The notes under the pieces are model-generated. The model worked only from the letters and a program-made list of their open reading frames with translations, did no database searches and had not been told where the DNA came from. Position numbers and translations under genes: made by a program. From an uncultured Clostridia bacterium (GTDB lineage: Bacteria > Bacillota > Clostridia > TANB77 > CAG-508), in the NCBI GenBank assembly GCA_934179885.1, contig CAKPQY010000061.1, positions 1 through 5,469 on the forward strand: 5,469 bases of DNA, written 5' to 3'. The number at the start of each line of letters is the position of its first letter. Position 1 is the first letter of the stretch. This document shows, piece by piece, positions 1 through 5,086 of the stretch.

Positions 1-406
1 TTTGATCTAAGAAGGCACCTGTACCACCAGCACATGTTCCATTCATTCTTTGTTCAATTGATTTATCAAAATAAATTATTTTTGCATCTTCTCCACCAAG
101 TTCTATTACTACGTCTGTTTGTGGAATATATTTTTCAACAGCTCTTTTGCAAGATACAACTTCTTGAATAAATTCTACTCCTAAGAATTTACTTGCAGAC
201 ATTGCTCCTGAACCTGTAAGTGCTATTGTAAATTCATTTTCTGGGAACATTTTTGCTAAATTTTCTAATACATTACATACGGTATTTTTTGTATCAGAAA
301 AGTGCCTTTGATAGTCTTTGTATATTGTGTTTTGGTTTTCATCCATAACTACTATTTTTACTGTTGTTGAACCAACATCTAGTCCAACATGTAAGGTTTT
401 ATTCAT
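1..406 (-). CDS. Acyl-CoA dehydratase activase-related protein (BadF/HgdC family ATPase), N-terminal part, runs off the left edge
   Basis: The 135 visible residues are the N-terminus of an ASKHA-fold ATPase of the 2-hydroxyglutaryl-CoA dehydratase activator family, which uses ATP hydrolysis to send an electron from a [4Fe-4S] cluster to a dehydratase. Seen: phosphate-1 motif GLDVGSTTVK (residues 8-17), TGSGA (64-68), adenosine-side motif ELGGEDAKII (102-111), and the cluster-cysteine motif MNGTCAGGTGAF (121-132, Cys125). The MNGTCAGGTGAF wording resembles the very long fused activase/dehydratase-like proteins (1000 residues or more) of Clostridia more than stand-alone HgdC, which has CAAGTG; this is inference because the C-terminus is outside the window. 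The ATG at 404-406 has AAGGAG at 416-421, nine bases upstream. It is transcribed divergently from the GerMN gene. The real substrate is unknown. Confidence 0.9.
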   Translation of the reverse strand, partial: MNKTLHVGLDVGSTTVKIVVMDENQNTIYKDYQRHFSDTKNTVCNVLENLAKMFPENEFTIALTGSGAMSASKFLGVEFIQEVVSCKRAVEKYIPQTDVVIELGGEDAKIIYFDKSIEQRMNGTCAGGTGAFLDQ

Positions 407-450
407 ATTACATTACTCCTTTTTTATCCCCTTAAATTAAATTTGCCATT

Positions 451-467
451 AGGGACGCCCCTTTTTG
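451..467. repeat. Short GC-rich fragment resembling the hairpin repeat at 1154-1213
   Basis: GGGACG, four different bases, then TTTTTG (452-467) matches the layout GGGACG-NNNN-TTTTTG of the left arm of the repeat at 1154-1213. AGGG/CCCT (451-454 with 459-462) could form a tiny hairpin. It sits in the 5' leader of the activase gene, on the strand opposite to that gene's transcript. It may be a decayed copy of the same element or chance; the match is only 12 of 16 bases. Confidence 0.3.
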
Positions 468-487
468 ACAATTCTTTAATTCTTCTT

Positions 488-516
488 ATTTTATACGGAA
501 AATGGCTATTTGTCAA
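488..516 (-). promoter_or_regulatory. SigA-type promoter of the activase gene
   Basis: On the minus strand TTGACA (511-516, 6/6) is followed after exactly 17 bp by TAAAAT (488-493, 5/6). It lies about 80 bp upstream of the ATG at 406, leaving a 5' leader of roughly 75 nt that contains a GC-rich repeat fragment (451-467) and the Shine-Dalgarno. The match is very good even for an AT-rich background. Confidence 0.75.
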
Positions 517-559
517 ATGTTAAAAAATGGAAAAAACATAAAAAATTTTTTTCATATTT

Positions 560-590
560 TGGACAAACAAATAATAGAATTGAATATAAA
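560..590 (+). promoter_or_regulatory. Possible promoter of the GerMN gene
   Basis: TGGACA (560-565, 5/6 of a -35 box) is followed after 19 bp by TATAAA (585-590, 5/6). The spacing is longer than ideal. I found no convincing SigE, SigF or SigG pattern, although a GerMN protein could well be sporulation-controlled. Weak call. Confidence 0.3.
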
Positions 591-615
591 TATTTAAAAG
601 AATAGGGAGGAAATT

Positions 616-1155
616 ATGAAAAATAAAAAAATTATTTTATTATTTGTTATTTTATTAATAATCATTTTTGTAGTTGGCTTTTTTACGATTAAATTTGTAA
701 AAAACAAAAAAGAGAATGAAGTACAAAATGAGTACATTCCAGAAGAAGAAATTTCTGAGGAGCAATTAAGAGAGACTATAGTTAGTCTATATTTCCCAGA
801 CAAAGAAACAAATATGCTAAAGCCAGAAGCAAGACTAGTAAATATTAAAGAAATTATGCAGTCACCATATAATGTTTTGGTTGAATTATTGATAAGTGGA
901 CCTAAAAATGATAAGTTGAAAGGTATTATTCCAGATAATACTAAATTGTTGAATTCTTCTTTGCAAGGGGAATGTTTAACATTAGATTTTTCGAGTGAAT
1001 TGTTAAGCTATAGTAAAGATGATAGCAAGGCAAAAGATAATTTAATTTATTCTATTGTTAATACTGTTACTGAATTAAATGAAGTTAATAAGGTTAAGTT
1101 TTTAATTAATGGACAGACAAATGATGAGTTTAAAGATGAATATGTGAGAAAATGA
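616..1155 (+). CDS. GerMN domain-containing protein, membrane-anchored
   Basis: This is a 179-residue protein with a positively charged start (MKNKK), one membrane segment at about residues 6-28, a charged linker (about 29-50) and a single extracytoplasmic GerMN domain (about 54-178). GerMN hallmarks that can be read: SLYFPD (57-62), PEAR (70-73), LLISGP (91-96), IPDNT (105-109), LDFSSE (123-128), SIVNTVTEL (146-154) and VKFLING (160-166). The domain is named after GerM of Bacillus, which acts in sporulation and germination; GerM has two copies and is a lipoprotein, whereas this one has a single copy and no lipobox cysteine. GGGAGG at 605-610 lies five bases before the ATG. The stop overlaps the first bases of the hairpin at 1154-1213. 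The domain call is firm; the physiological role in this organism is inferred. Confidence 0.88.
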   Translation: MKNKKIILLFVILLIIIFVVGFFTIKFVKNKKENEVQNEYIPEEEISEEQLRETIVSLYFPDKETNMLKPEARLVNIKEIMQSPYNVLVELLISGPKNDKLKGIIPDNTKLLNSSLQGECLTLDFSSELLSYSKDDSKAKDNLIYSIVNTVTELNEVNKVKFLINGQTNDEFKDEYVRK

Positions 1156-1213
1156 CCCAGAGGGGACGGTTCTTTTTGGGTCATGTCCCAAGAAGAACCG
1201 TCCCTTTTGGGTC
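1154..1213 (+). repeat. Long palindromic hairpin repeat (27-bp arms, 6-nt loop) between convergent genes
   Basis: The left arm 1154-1180 and the right arm 1187-1213 are inverted copies of 27 bases around the loop TCATGT. Only three positions differ (1160, 1162 and 1175), and all three become G-U pairs in plus-strand RNA, so that transcript can form an unbroken 27-bp stem; on the minus strand the same positions would be A-C mismatches. The core GGGACGGTTCTT is of a type I recall as a dispersed intergenic repeat in Clostridia and related Firmicutes. It begins inside the GerMN stop codon and ends two bases before the stop of the minus-strand gene at 1216. No long T-run follows it on either strand, so it is not a textbook terminator, though such a stem could stop polymerase or protect 3' ends. 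Confidence 0.85.
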
Positions 1214-1215
1214 GG

Positions 1216-1440
1216 TCATTTCAAAATTTTATACAATTTTATATATCTTGATAAGTGCTTAAAATCTCTCAAAAAATGCTCAACTTCATGAAGAGAATTA
1301 ATAGTATTTTTTTTACAAGTTTTAAAATTCAATTTTTTCTTTTTAGGAGGTGATGGTTTTTTGTCATCTCTTTTTTCATTTTCAAAATTATTTCTCTTTT
1401 CTATCATTTGATTTTTTTCACATCTATATAAACTAGGCAT
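1216..1440 (-). CDS. Small lysine-rich hypothetical protein (74 aa)
   Basis: I do not recognise this 74-residue protein. Its N-terminal half is highly charged and probably disordered, with runs KRDDKK and a PSPPKKKK stretch (residues 29-36) and 16 lysines overall. Its C-terminal third (about 46-74) is helix-like, with the pattern HEVEHFLRDF / HLSRYIKLYKILK. It has no membrane segment or signal peptide, and two isolated cysteines (7 and 42). Support for a real gene is GGAGGA at 1447-1452, six bases before the ATG, a full run to a stop placed right against the hairpin at 1154-1213, and no better frame in the interval. It is divergent from trmN6, whose promoter overlaps this gene's ribosome binding site. 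A minus-strand TATAAT exists at 1474-1479 but without a good -35. Confidence 0.55.
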   Translation of the reverse strand: MPSLYRCEKNQMIEKRNNFENEKRDDKKPSPPKKKKLNFKTCKKNTINSLHEVEHFLRDFKHLSRYIKLYKILK

Positions 1441-1454
1441 TGAAGTTCCTCCAT

Positions 1455-1483
1455 TTGCAAAATTAATAAAATTATTATATAAT
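1455..1483 (+). promoter_or_regulatory. SigA-type promoter of the trmN6-rsmI operon
   Basis: TTGCAA (1455-1460, 4/6) is followed after 17 bp by a perfect TATAAT (1478-1483). Transcription would start near 1490, about 35 bases before the trmN6 ATG. The -35 region lies directly beside the Shine-Dalgarno (1447-1452) of the divergent small gene, so the two transcription units overlap at their 5' ends. Confidence 0.6.
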
Positions 1484-1524
1484 ATTCAAATATAGGAAAA
1501 AAGTGATTAAGTAAAGGAAAAGTA

Positions 1525-2268
1525 ATGAATATAGAATTAAAAGAAAATGAGAGAATAGATGATTTAGAGTTTAAAAATTTAAAAATAATTCAAAATGAAA
1601 AAGGCTTTTGTTTTGGAATTGATGCTGTGTTGCTTTCTGATTTTGCAAAAAACATAAAAAAAGATGCAAAAGTACTAGATTTGGGAACAGGTACAGGCAT
1701 TATTTCTATTTTACTATGCGGAAAAACAGAGTTAAATAGGATAATTGGTGTTGAGGCACAAAAAGAAGTTTATGATATGGCATGCAGAAGTGCAAGATTA
1801 AATAATTTGGAAGATAAATTTGAAGTTATTAATGAAAATATTTTAAATTTAGAAAATATTTTTCAAAACAATTCATTTGATGCAATAGTGACAAATCCAC
1901 CATATAAAAAGCAAAATACAGGAGTTATAAATGATGATGAAAAAAAGCTGATTTCAAGACATGAAATTCTTGCAAATTTGGAAGATTTTATTAGAGTTTC
2001 TAGTAGGCTTTTAAAAGATAAAGGCGAATTTTATATGGTTCACAGGCCAGAAAGAATGGTTGATATATTTTCTTTAATGAGAAAATATAAAATTGAACCT
2101 AAAGAAGTTAGATTAGTTTTTTCAAATGTGAGCACTTCTCCTAAAATGGTTTTAATTAAAGGTGTAAAAAATGGGGGAGAGTATTTGAAATTTAGAGAAA
2201 ATTTATATGTTTATAAAGATGATGGTTCTTATACTGATGAAATATTGAAAATTTATAATAAAATTTAG
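1525..2268 (+). CDS. trmN6: tRNA1(Val) (adenine(37)-N6)-methyltransferase family protein (TrmN6/YabB)
   Basis: This 247-residue class I SAM-dependent methyltransferase belongs to the YfiC/TrmN6 group, which methylates N6 of adenine 37 in tRNA-Val in E. coli. Seen: the family signature FGIDAVLLSDF (30-40), SAM-binding motif I VLDLGTGTGII (50-60), the acidic ribose contact GVEAQ (75-79) and the N6-adenine catalytic motif NPPY (124-127). The full length fits the family. AAAGGA at 1513-1518 lies six bases before the ATG. Only 11 bases separate its stop from rsmI, so the two are surely co-transcribed; the Bacillus equivalent yabB sits in the same place, next to yazA-yabC-abrB. The exact tRNA target in this lineage is inferred, not shown. 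Confidence 0.9.
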   Translation: MNIELKENERIDDLEFKNLKIIQNEKGFCFGIDAVLLSDFAKNIKKDAKVLDLGTGTGIISILLCGKTELNRIIGVEAQKEVYDMACRSARLNNLEDKFEVINENILNLENIFQNNSFDAIVTNPPYKKQNTGVINDDEKKLISRHEILANLEDFIRVSSRLLKDKGEFYMVHRPERMVDIFSLMRKYKIEPKEVRLVFSNVSTSPKMVLIKGVKNGGEYLKFRENLYVYKDDGSYTDEILKIYNKI

Positions 2269-2279
2269 GGAGAGAGAAA

Positions 2280-3098
2280 ATGGGAATATTATATATTGTA
2301 GCAACACCGATAGGAAATTTAGAAGATATAACTTTAAGAGCTATAAGGGTTTTAAAAGAAGTAGACATAATTGCAGCGGAGGATACAAGACATACTTTAA
2401 AATTATTAAATCACTTAGAGATATCTAAACCACTTATTAGTTATCATAGACACAATGAAGATGTAAAATCAGATGTTTTAATAGAAAAATTGCAAGAGGG
2501 TAAAAATATAGCATTAGTTTCTGATGCTGGTACTCCTGGAATTTGTGATCCGGGTGAAGAAATAATAAAAAAATGCATAGAATTAGAAATAACTGTAGTT
2601 CCAATTCCAGGTGCATGTGCAATGATTAATTCTCTAATTTGTTCGGGAGTTGATACAAAAGAATTTACTTTTTTAGGTTTTCTACCTTTAAATAAAAAAT
2701 TGAGAAAAAATAAATTAGATGAAATAGAAAAATCTAATAAAACAATAATAATTTATGAAGCTCCTCATAAATTGGATACAACTTTAAAAGATTTAAAACA
2801 AGTATTAAATAACGATAGGAAAATTGTTTTAGCAAGAGAGATTACAAAAATTCATGAAGAATTTATTAGGGGAAATATAGATGAATTAATTGAGAAAACT
2901 CAAGATATAAAGGGAGAAATAGTTTTAATAATAGAAGGAAATACAGATATTTCTGAAGAAAATGAATTAAATGAATTAAGTATAGAAGAACATTATAAAT
3001 TTTATGAGAATCAAGGGTTTAGCAAAAAAGATATAATTAAAAAAATTGCTAAAGATAGAAATGTTAATAAAAATGAGATTTATCAAAAATTTATATAG
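2280..3098 (+). CDS. rsmI: 16S rRNA (cytidine(1402)-2'-O)-methyltransferase RsmI
   Basis: RsmI 2'-O-methylates C1402 in the decoding centre of 16S rRNA using SAM. The 272 residues carry the tetrapyrrole-methylase fold with all RsmI hallmarks: YIVATPIGNLEDIT (5-18), AAEDTRHT (32-39), ISYHRHNE (53-60), ALVSDAGTPGICDPG (78-92), PIPGAC (108-113), FLGFLP (131-136), YEAPHKL (159-165) and LAREITKIHEEF (184-195). A C-terminal helical, HTH-like tail (about 235-272, GFSKKDIIKKIAKD) is typical of the family. The length is close to, slightly under, the usual 275-295. The Shine-Dalgarno AGGGAG (2267-2272) overlaps the trmN6 stop codon, which suggests translational coupling. It ends at a strong terminator and is convergent with abrB. 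Confidence 0.96.
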   Translation: MGILYIVATPIGNLEDITLRAIRVLKEVDIIAAEDTRHTLKLLNHLEISKPLISYHRHNEDVKSDVLIEKLQEGKNIALVSDAGTPGICDPGEEIIKKCIELEITVVPIPGACAMINSLICSGVDTKEFTFLGFLPLNKKLRKNKLDEIEKSNKTIIIYEAPHKLDTTLKDLKQVLNNDRKIVLAREITKIHEEFIRGNIDELIEKTQDIKGEIVLIIEGNTDISEENELNELSIEEHYKFYENQGFSKKDIIKKIAKDRNVNKNEIYQKFI

Positions 3099-3116
3099 TA
3101 TTAGAATAAAATAAAA

Positions 3117-3153
3117 AAGGTTACTGAGATATTTTTTCAGTAGCCTTCTTTTT
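3117..3153. terminator. Rho-independent terminator between rsmI and abrB, probably bidirectional
   Basis: AAGGTTACTGA (3117-3127) pairs with TCAGTAGCCTT (3137-3147) across a 9-nt loop, with one G-U pair, and is followed by CTTTTT. On the other strand the stem is followed by a T-run (complement of 3113-3118), with one A-C mismatch in the stem. It lies 18 bases after the rsmI stop and about 50 bases beyond the abrB stop, so it can serve both convergent units. Confidence 0.88.
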
Positions 3154-3204
3154 AAATTTTTTATATTATAATAAAGTTTTCTAAAATTCTTATAATATAA
3201 ATAT

Positions 3205-3465
3205 TTATTTTTTTGTTTGCTCATGTAATACGTTTAATTCTTTAGAACATTTTTCACAAACTAATTTATCTTTATATTCTACTAAATTTTCTGTACTACC
3301 ACAAAAAACACAGTTAGGTTCATATTTTTTTAATATTATTGAAGAATCATCGACATAGATCTCAATTGGATCTTTTTCGACAATATTAAACTGATTCCTA
3401 ATTTCTATAGGAATAACAACTCTTCCCAATTCATCAACTCTTCTTATAATTCCAGTAGCTTTCAT
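3205..3465 (-). CDS. abrB: AbrB-family transition-state regulator with C-terminal zinc-ribbon-like Cys4
   Basis: This 86-residue DNA-binding protein has the AbrB/SpoVT swapped-hairpin domain at residues 1-48, with the signatures MKATGIIRRVDELGRVVIPI (1-20) and KDPIEIYVDD (31-40), very close to Bacillus AbrB. AbrB represses stationary-phase and sporulation genes during growth. In place of the Bacillus multimerisation tail, residues 52-73 hold CVFC (Cys52, Cys55) and CEKC (Cys70, Cys73), a likely small zinc-binding knuckle seen in clostridial versions of the family. A perfect Shine-Dalgarno AAGGAGGA (3471-3478) lies five bases before the ATG at 3463-3465, and a good promoter sits at 3518-3546. 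The position next to rsmI is the same as in Bacillus. Targets here, including spmA next door, are not known. Confidence 0.93.
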   Translation of the reverse strand: MKATGIIRRVDELGRVVIPIEIRNQFNIVEKDPIEIYVDDSSIILKKYEPNCVFCGSTENLVEYKDKLVCEKCSKELNVLHEQTKK

Positions 3466-3517
3466 GTTTATCCTCCTTAATGTTACTTTTTACAATTCCC
3501 ATTGCTATTATACATTT

Positions 3518-3546
3518 AATATATCATAAATAGTAATTTTGGTCAA
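3518..3546 (-). promoter_or_regulatory. SigA-type promoter of abrB
   Basis: On the minus strand TTGACC (3541-3546, 5/6) is followed after 17 bp by TATATT (3518-3523, 5/6). The leader would be about 45 bases. The -35 box overlaps the 8-bp palindrome TCAATTGA (3543-3550). Autoregulation is common for AbrB but no operator can be defined from the sequence. Confidence 0.7.
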
Positions 3547-3599
3547 TTGAAATGTAATAAAAATTTTAAACAAATAATAAAATTACATAGGTGATATTA

Positions 3600-4179
3600 A
3601 TGTTAAATATAGTTTGGCCAGTTTTTATAATAATATCTATTATTTTTGCAATTTTATCGGGCAACATTAAAGAGTTAAATAATTCTATATTTGAAAGTAC
3701 AAATACAGCTGTTAATTTGTGTATAACATTAGTTGGTACAATGTGTTTATGGAACGGCATAATGGAAATTGCTAGTAAAACATCTGCTATGCAAAAAATT
3801 ACTAAAATTTTAAGTCCTTTCATGAAAATGTTGTTTCCTAATTTGAAAAAGGATAGTAATATTTATCAAGAAATTTCAATGAATATGGTTGCTAATATTT
3901 TAGGGCTTGGGAATGCTGCTACACCACTACGGAATTAAAGCAATGGAATCTATGCAAAAGGAGAATAAGGATAAAAAAGTTTTAACAAATGAGATGGCAA
4001 CTTTTATTGTATTAAATACTGCTTCAATACAAATTATTCCTACAACTGTTATTGCAATAAGAAATTCTTTGGGTTCTTCAGATCCTACCGCAATTATTGT
4101 TCCTGTGTGGATTGCAACTATTTGTGCTGCTATAGCTGGAATTACTGCAACAAAATTGTTTATAAAATTTGGAAAATAA
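3600..4179 (+). pseudogene. spmA: spmA (spore maturation protein A), interrupted by a one-base insertion
   Basis: SpmA is a multi-pass membrane protein with a nucleoside-recognition (Gate) domain that works with SpmB in dehydration of the spore core. Frame one (from 3600) encodes 110 residues ending in NMVANILGLGNAATPL, then reads Arg-Asn-stop. Removing a single base, the C at 3930, restores the family sequence: NAATPL-GIKAMESMQKENK continues in the other frame to 4179 with IQIIPTTVIAIR and a C-terminal membrane segment. The joined protein is 192 residues, the normal SpmA size. ATG 3600 is preferred over the in-frame GTG at 3591 because AGGTGA (3589-3594) is positioned for the ATG. The break is not in a homopolymer. 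It may be a true mutation or an assembly or sequencing error; the rest of the reading frame shows no decay. Confidence 0.88.
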
Positions 4180-4256
4180 AATATATTGTTATAATTTACA
4201 ACTTTATCCTGCGCGGACTTTAAGTTTTGTTAAGCTATAAATTGTAACAATATATT
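4180..4256. repeat. 77-bp imperfect palindrome between spmA and spmB
   Basis: The first 19 bases (4180-4198) and the last 19 (4238-4256) are inverted copies with one difference, which is a G-U pair in plus-strand RNA. The 39-base middle contains a short GC-rich core, TCCTGCGCGGA (about 4207-4217), with TCC/GGA able to pair, inside otherwise AT-rich DNA. It starts directly after the spmA stop and ends 16 bases before spmB. It could be a small non-autonomous mobile element or an intercistronic RNA hairpin. There is no T-run for a terminator and no clear target duplication. Confidence 0.7.
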
Positions 4257-4272
4257 AGATAGGAGTATGTGA

Positions 4273-4800
4273 ATGAAATTTATAGAATATTTTTCAAATA
4301 TTGCAATGCCATTAATGATAATTATTATTGTTATTTATGGTGTTATTGAAAGAAAAAAAGTTTTTGATATTTTTTTAGATGGTGCTAAAGAGGGGATAGG
4401 TGTTGTTTTAAATATTTTTCCAACACTAGTGGGATTATTTGTTGCAATAGGTGCTCTAAGAAGTTCAGGAATTATTGATTTGATTATTAATTTTTTGGCA
4501 CCTGTTCTAAATTTAGTTAATTTTCCAACTGAGATTTTACCATTGGCTCTTATTAGACCTATTTCTGGAAGTAGTTCAATAGCTGTTGCAATAGATATTA
4601 TGAATAAATATGGAGTTGACACTAATATTGGACTTATGGCATCTGTTATTATGGGGTCTACTGAAACAACGGTTTATACAATTGCTGTTTATACAAGTAG
4701 TGTAGGGATAAAAAAGACTAGGTTTGTTTTATGGGCAGCTTTAATTGCGGATTTTGTCGGAATAGTTACAAGCGTTGTTGTTTGTCGATTTTTGTCGTAA
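4273..4800 (+). CDS. spmB: Spore maturation protein B
   Basis: SpmB is an integral membrane protein with a nucleoside-recognition (Gate) domain, partner of SpmA in spore core dehydration and heat resistance. The 175 residues match the family length. Membrane segments lie at about 8-25, 42-62, 67-93, 118-141 and 151-173. Conserved stretches include IRPISGSSSIAVA (94-106) and MGSTETTVYTIAVY (127-140). AGGAG (4261-4265) lies seven bases before the ATG. It is intact, unlike spmA just upstream, and is separated from it by 93 bases holding a palindrome, a wider gap than expected for this usually tight gene pair. No promoter of its own was recognised, so it probably depends on the one upstream of spmA. 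Confidence 0.95.
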   Translation: MKFIEYFSNIAMPLMIIIIVIYGVIERKKVFDIFLDGAKEGIGVVLNIFPTLVGLFVAIGALRSSGIIDLIINFLAPVLNLVNFPTEILPLALIRPISGSSSIAVAIDIMNKYGVDTNIGLMASVIMGSTETTVYTIAVYTSSVGIKKTRFVLWAALIADFVGIVTSVVVCRFLS

Positions 4801-4808
4801 TTTTCTTG

Positions 4809-4837
4809 TTGACTTTTTATGGAAAGTGAGGTAAAAT
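4809..4837 (+). promoter_or_regulatory. SigA-type promoter upstream of a 33-codon gene
   Basis: TTGACT (4809-4814, 5/6) is followed after exactly 17 bp by TAAAAT (4832-4837, 5/6). It starts nine bases after the spmB stop, and transcription would begin near 4844, just upstream of a full Shine-Dalgarno. The quality equals that of the activase promoter. Confidence 0.65.
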
Positions 4838-4861
4838 AAAAAATATCAAATAGGAGGTCTT

Positions 4862-4963
4862 ATGATTTTAAGATTTACTTTATTTATATCAATTTTTTTT
4901 ATAATCAAAAAGATGATTACTAAATTATTAGCAATCATAATTCTAAAAAAAATCAATAATTAA
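4862..4963 (+). CDS. Small hydrophobic, basic peptide (33 aa), unknown function
   Basis: An ATG at 4862 opens a 33-codon frame ending in TAA at 4961-4963. The peptide starts MILRFTLFISIFFIIKK and ends in a second hydrophobic stretch (LLAIIIL, residues 22-28) followed by KKINN. It is therefore two short apolar segments broken by lysines, suitable for membrane association. It has AGGAGGT at 4852-4858, spaced 4 bases from the ATG when counted from AGGAGG, and a near-consensus promoter at 4809-4837. This combination makes it more than a chance frame, although AT-rich DNA readily encodes such residues. It resembles in size and character type I toxin peptides or small membrane proteins, but I recognise no family. 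No terminator was seen after it; transcription would run towards the convergent rlmH through the element at 4985-5113. Confidence 0.45.
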   Translation: MILRFTLFISIFFIIKKMITKLLAIIILKKINN

Positions 4964-4978
4964 AATTTAATAATGTTT

Positions 4979-5086
4979 TTAATTTTGTAGGGAAAATATT
5001 ATATCGTCATATTCCCCCAAATATAATTGATATCCCTTTTGAAAGTTTTGTTTATAAGTGTTGTCCCACGAAATATTTTCTTTCAT
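4979..5086 (-). CDS. Possible 35-aa peptide frame inside the inverted-repeat element
   Basis: On the minus strand an ATG (5084-5086) opens a 35-codon frame ending at 4979. The peptide begins MKENISWDNTYKQNF and ends in YDDIIFSLQN. Its composition (Trp, Gly, Asp, Gln, several Tyr) looks protein-like rather than typical of AT-rich noise, and it lies 50 bases downstream of rlmH in the same direction. Against it, there is no Shine-Dalgarno near the ATG and its last seven codons overlap the terminal inverted repeat. It may be the remnant of a gene, cargo of a small element, or chance. Confidence 0.2.
   Translation of the reverse strand: MKENISWDNTYKQNFQKGYQLYLGEYDDIIFSLQN

Noticed and set aside
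407..487. Riboswitch or T-box in the activase leader
   Set aside because: The leader is only about 75 nt, has no recognisable aptamer motif or terminator hairpin, and its only structure is a 4-bp stem.
594..803. Minus-strand 69-codon frame opposite the GerMN gene
   Set aside because: It is the antisense shadow of the membrane segment and linker of a clear plus-strand gene, with no ribosome binding site.
1154..1213. CRISPR repeat or tRNA-like structure
   Set aside because: There is a single unit with no spacers, and the fold is a simple uninterrupted hairpin.
2437..2622. Minus-strand 61-codon frame inside rsmI
   Set aside because: It lies entirely opposite a highly conserved coding region and is rich in His/Leu from reverse-reading; no start signal.
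2976..3224. Minus-strand 82-codon frame over the rsmI end and terminator
   Set aside because: It runs through the rho-independent terminator and rsmI, with low-complexity Tyr/Ile/Leu composition.
3552..3588. 7-bp inverted repeat ATGTAAT/ATTACAT upstream of spmA as an operator
   Set aside because: A short AT-rich inverted repeat is expected by chance here; no regulator can be assigned and no clear spmA promoter was found to go with it.
3591..3599. GTG at 3591 as spmA start
   Set aside because: AGGTGA (3589-3594) overlaps it and is correctly spaced for the ATG at 3600; the resulting N-terminus MLNIVWPVF also fits SpmA better.
3566..3823. Minus-strand 85-codon frame inside spmA
   Set aside because: It is the shadow of the first half of spmA and would overlap the spmA start region.
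3907..4179. Separate 90-codon gene starting at ATG 3907
   Set aside because: Its first eight codons lie in the wrong frame of spmA, it has no ribosome binding site, and from residue nine it is plainly the C-terminal half of SpmA. It is the downstream part of a frameshifted gene.
4335..4622. Minus-strand 95-codon frame inside spmB
   Set aside because: It is antisense to a conserved membrane protein and has no independent support.
4819..4839. Six-codon frame from ATG 4819
   Set aside because: It lies within the predicted promoter upstream of the transcription start and has no ribosome binding site.
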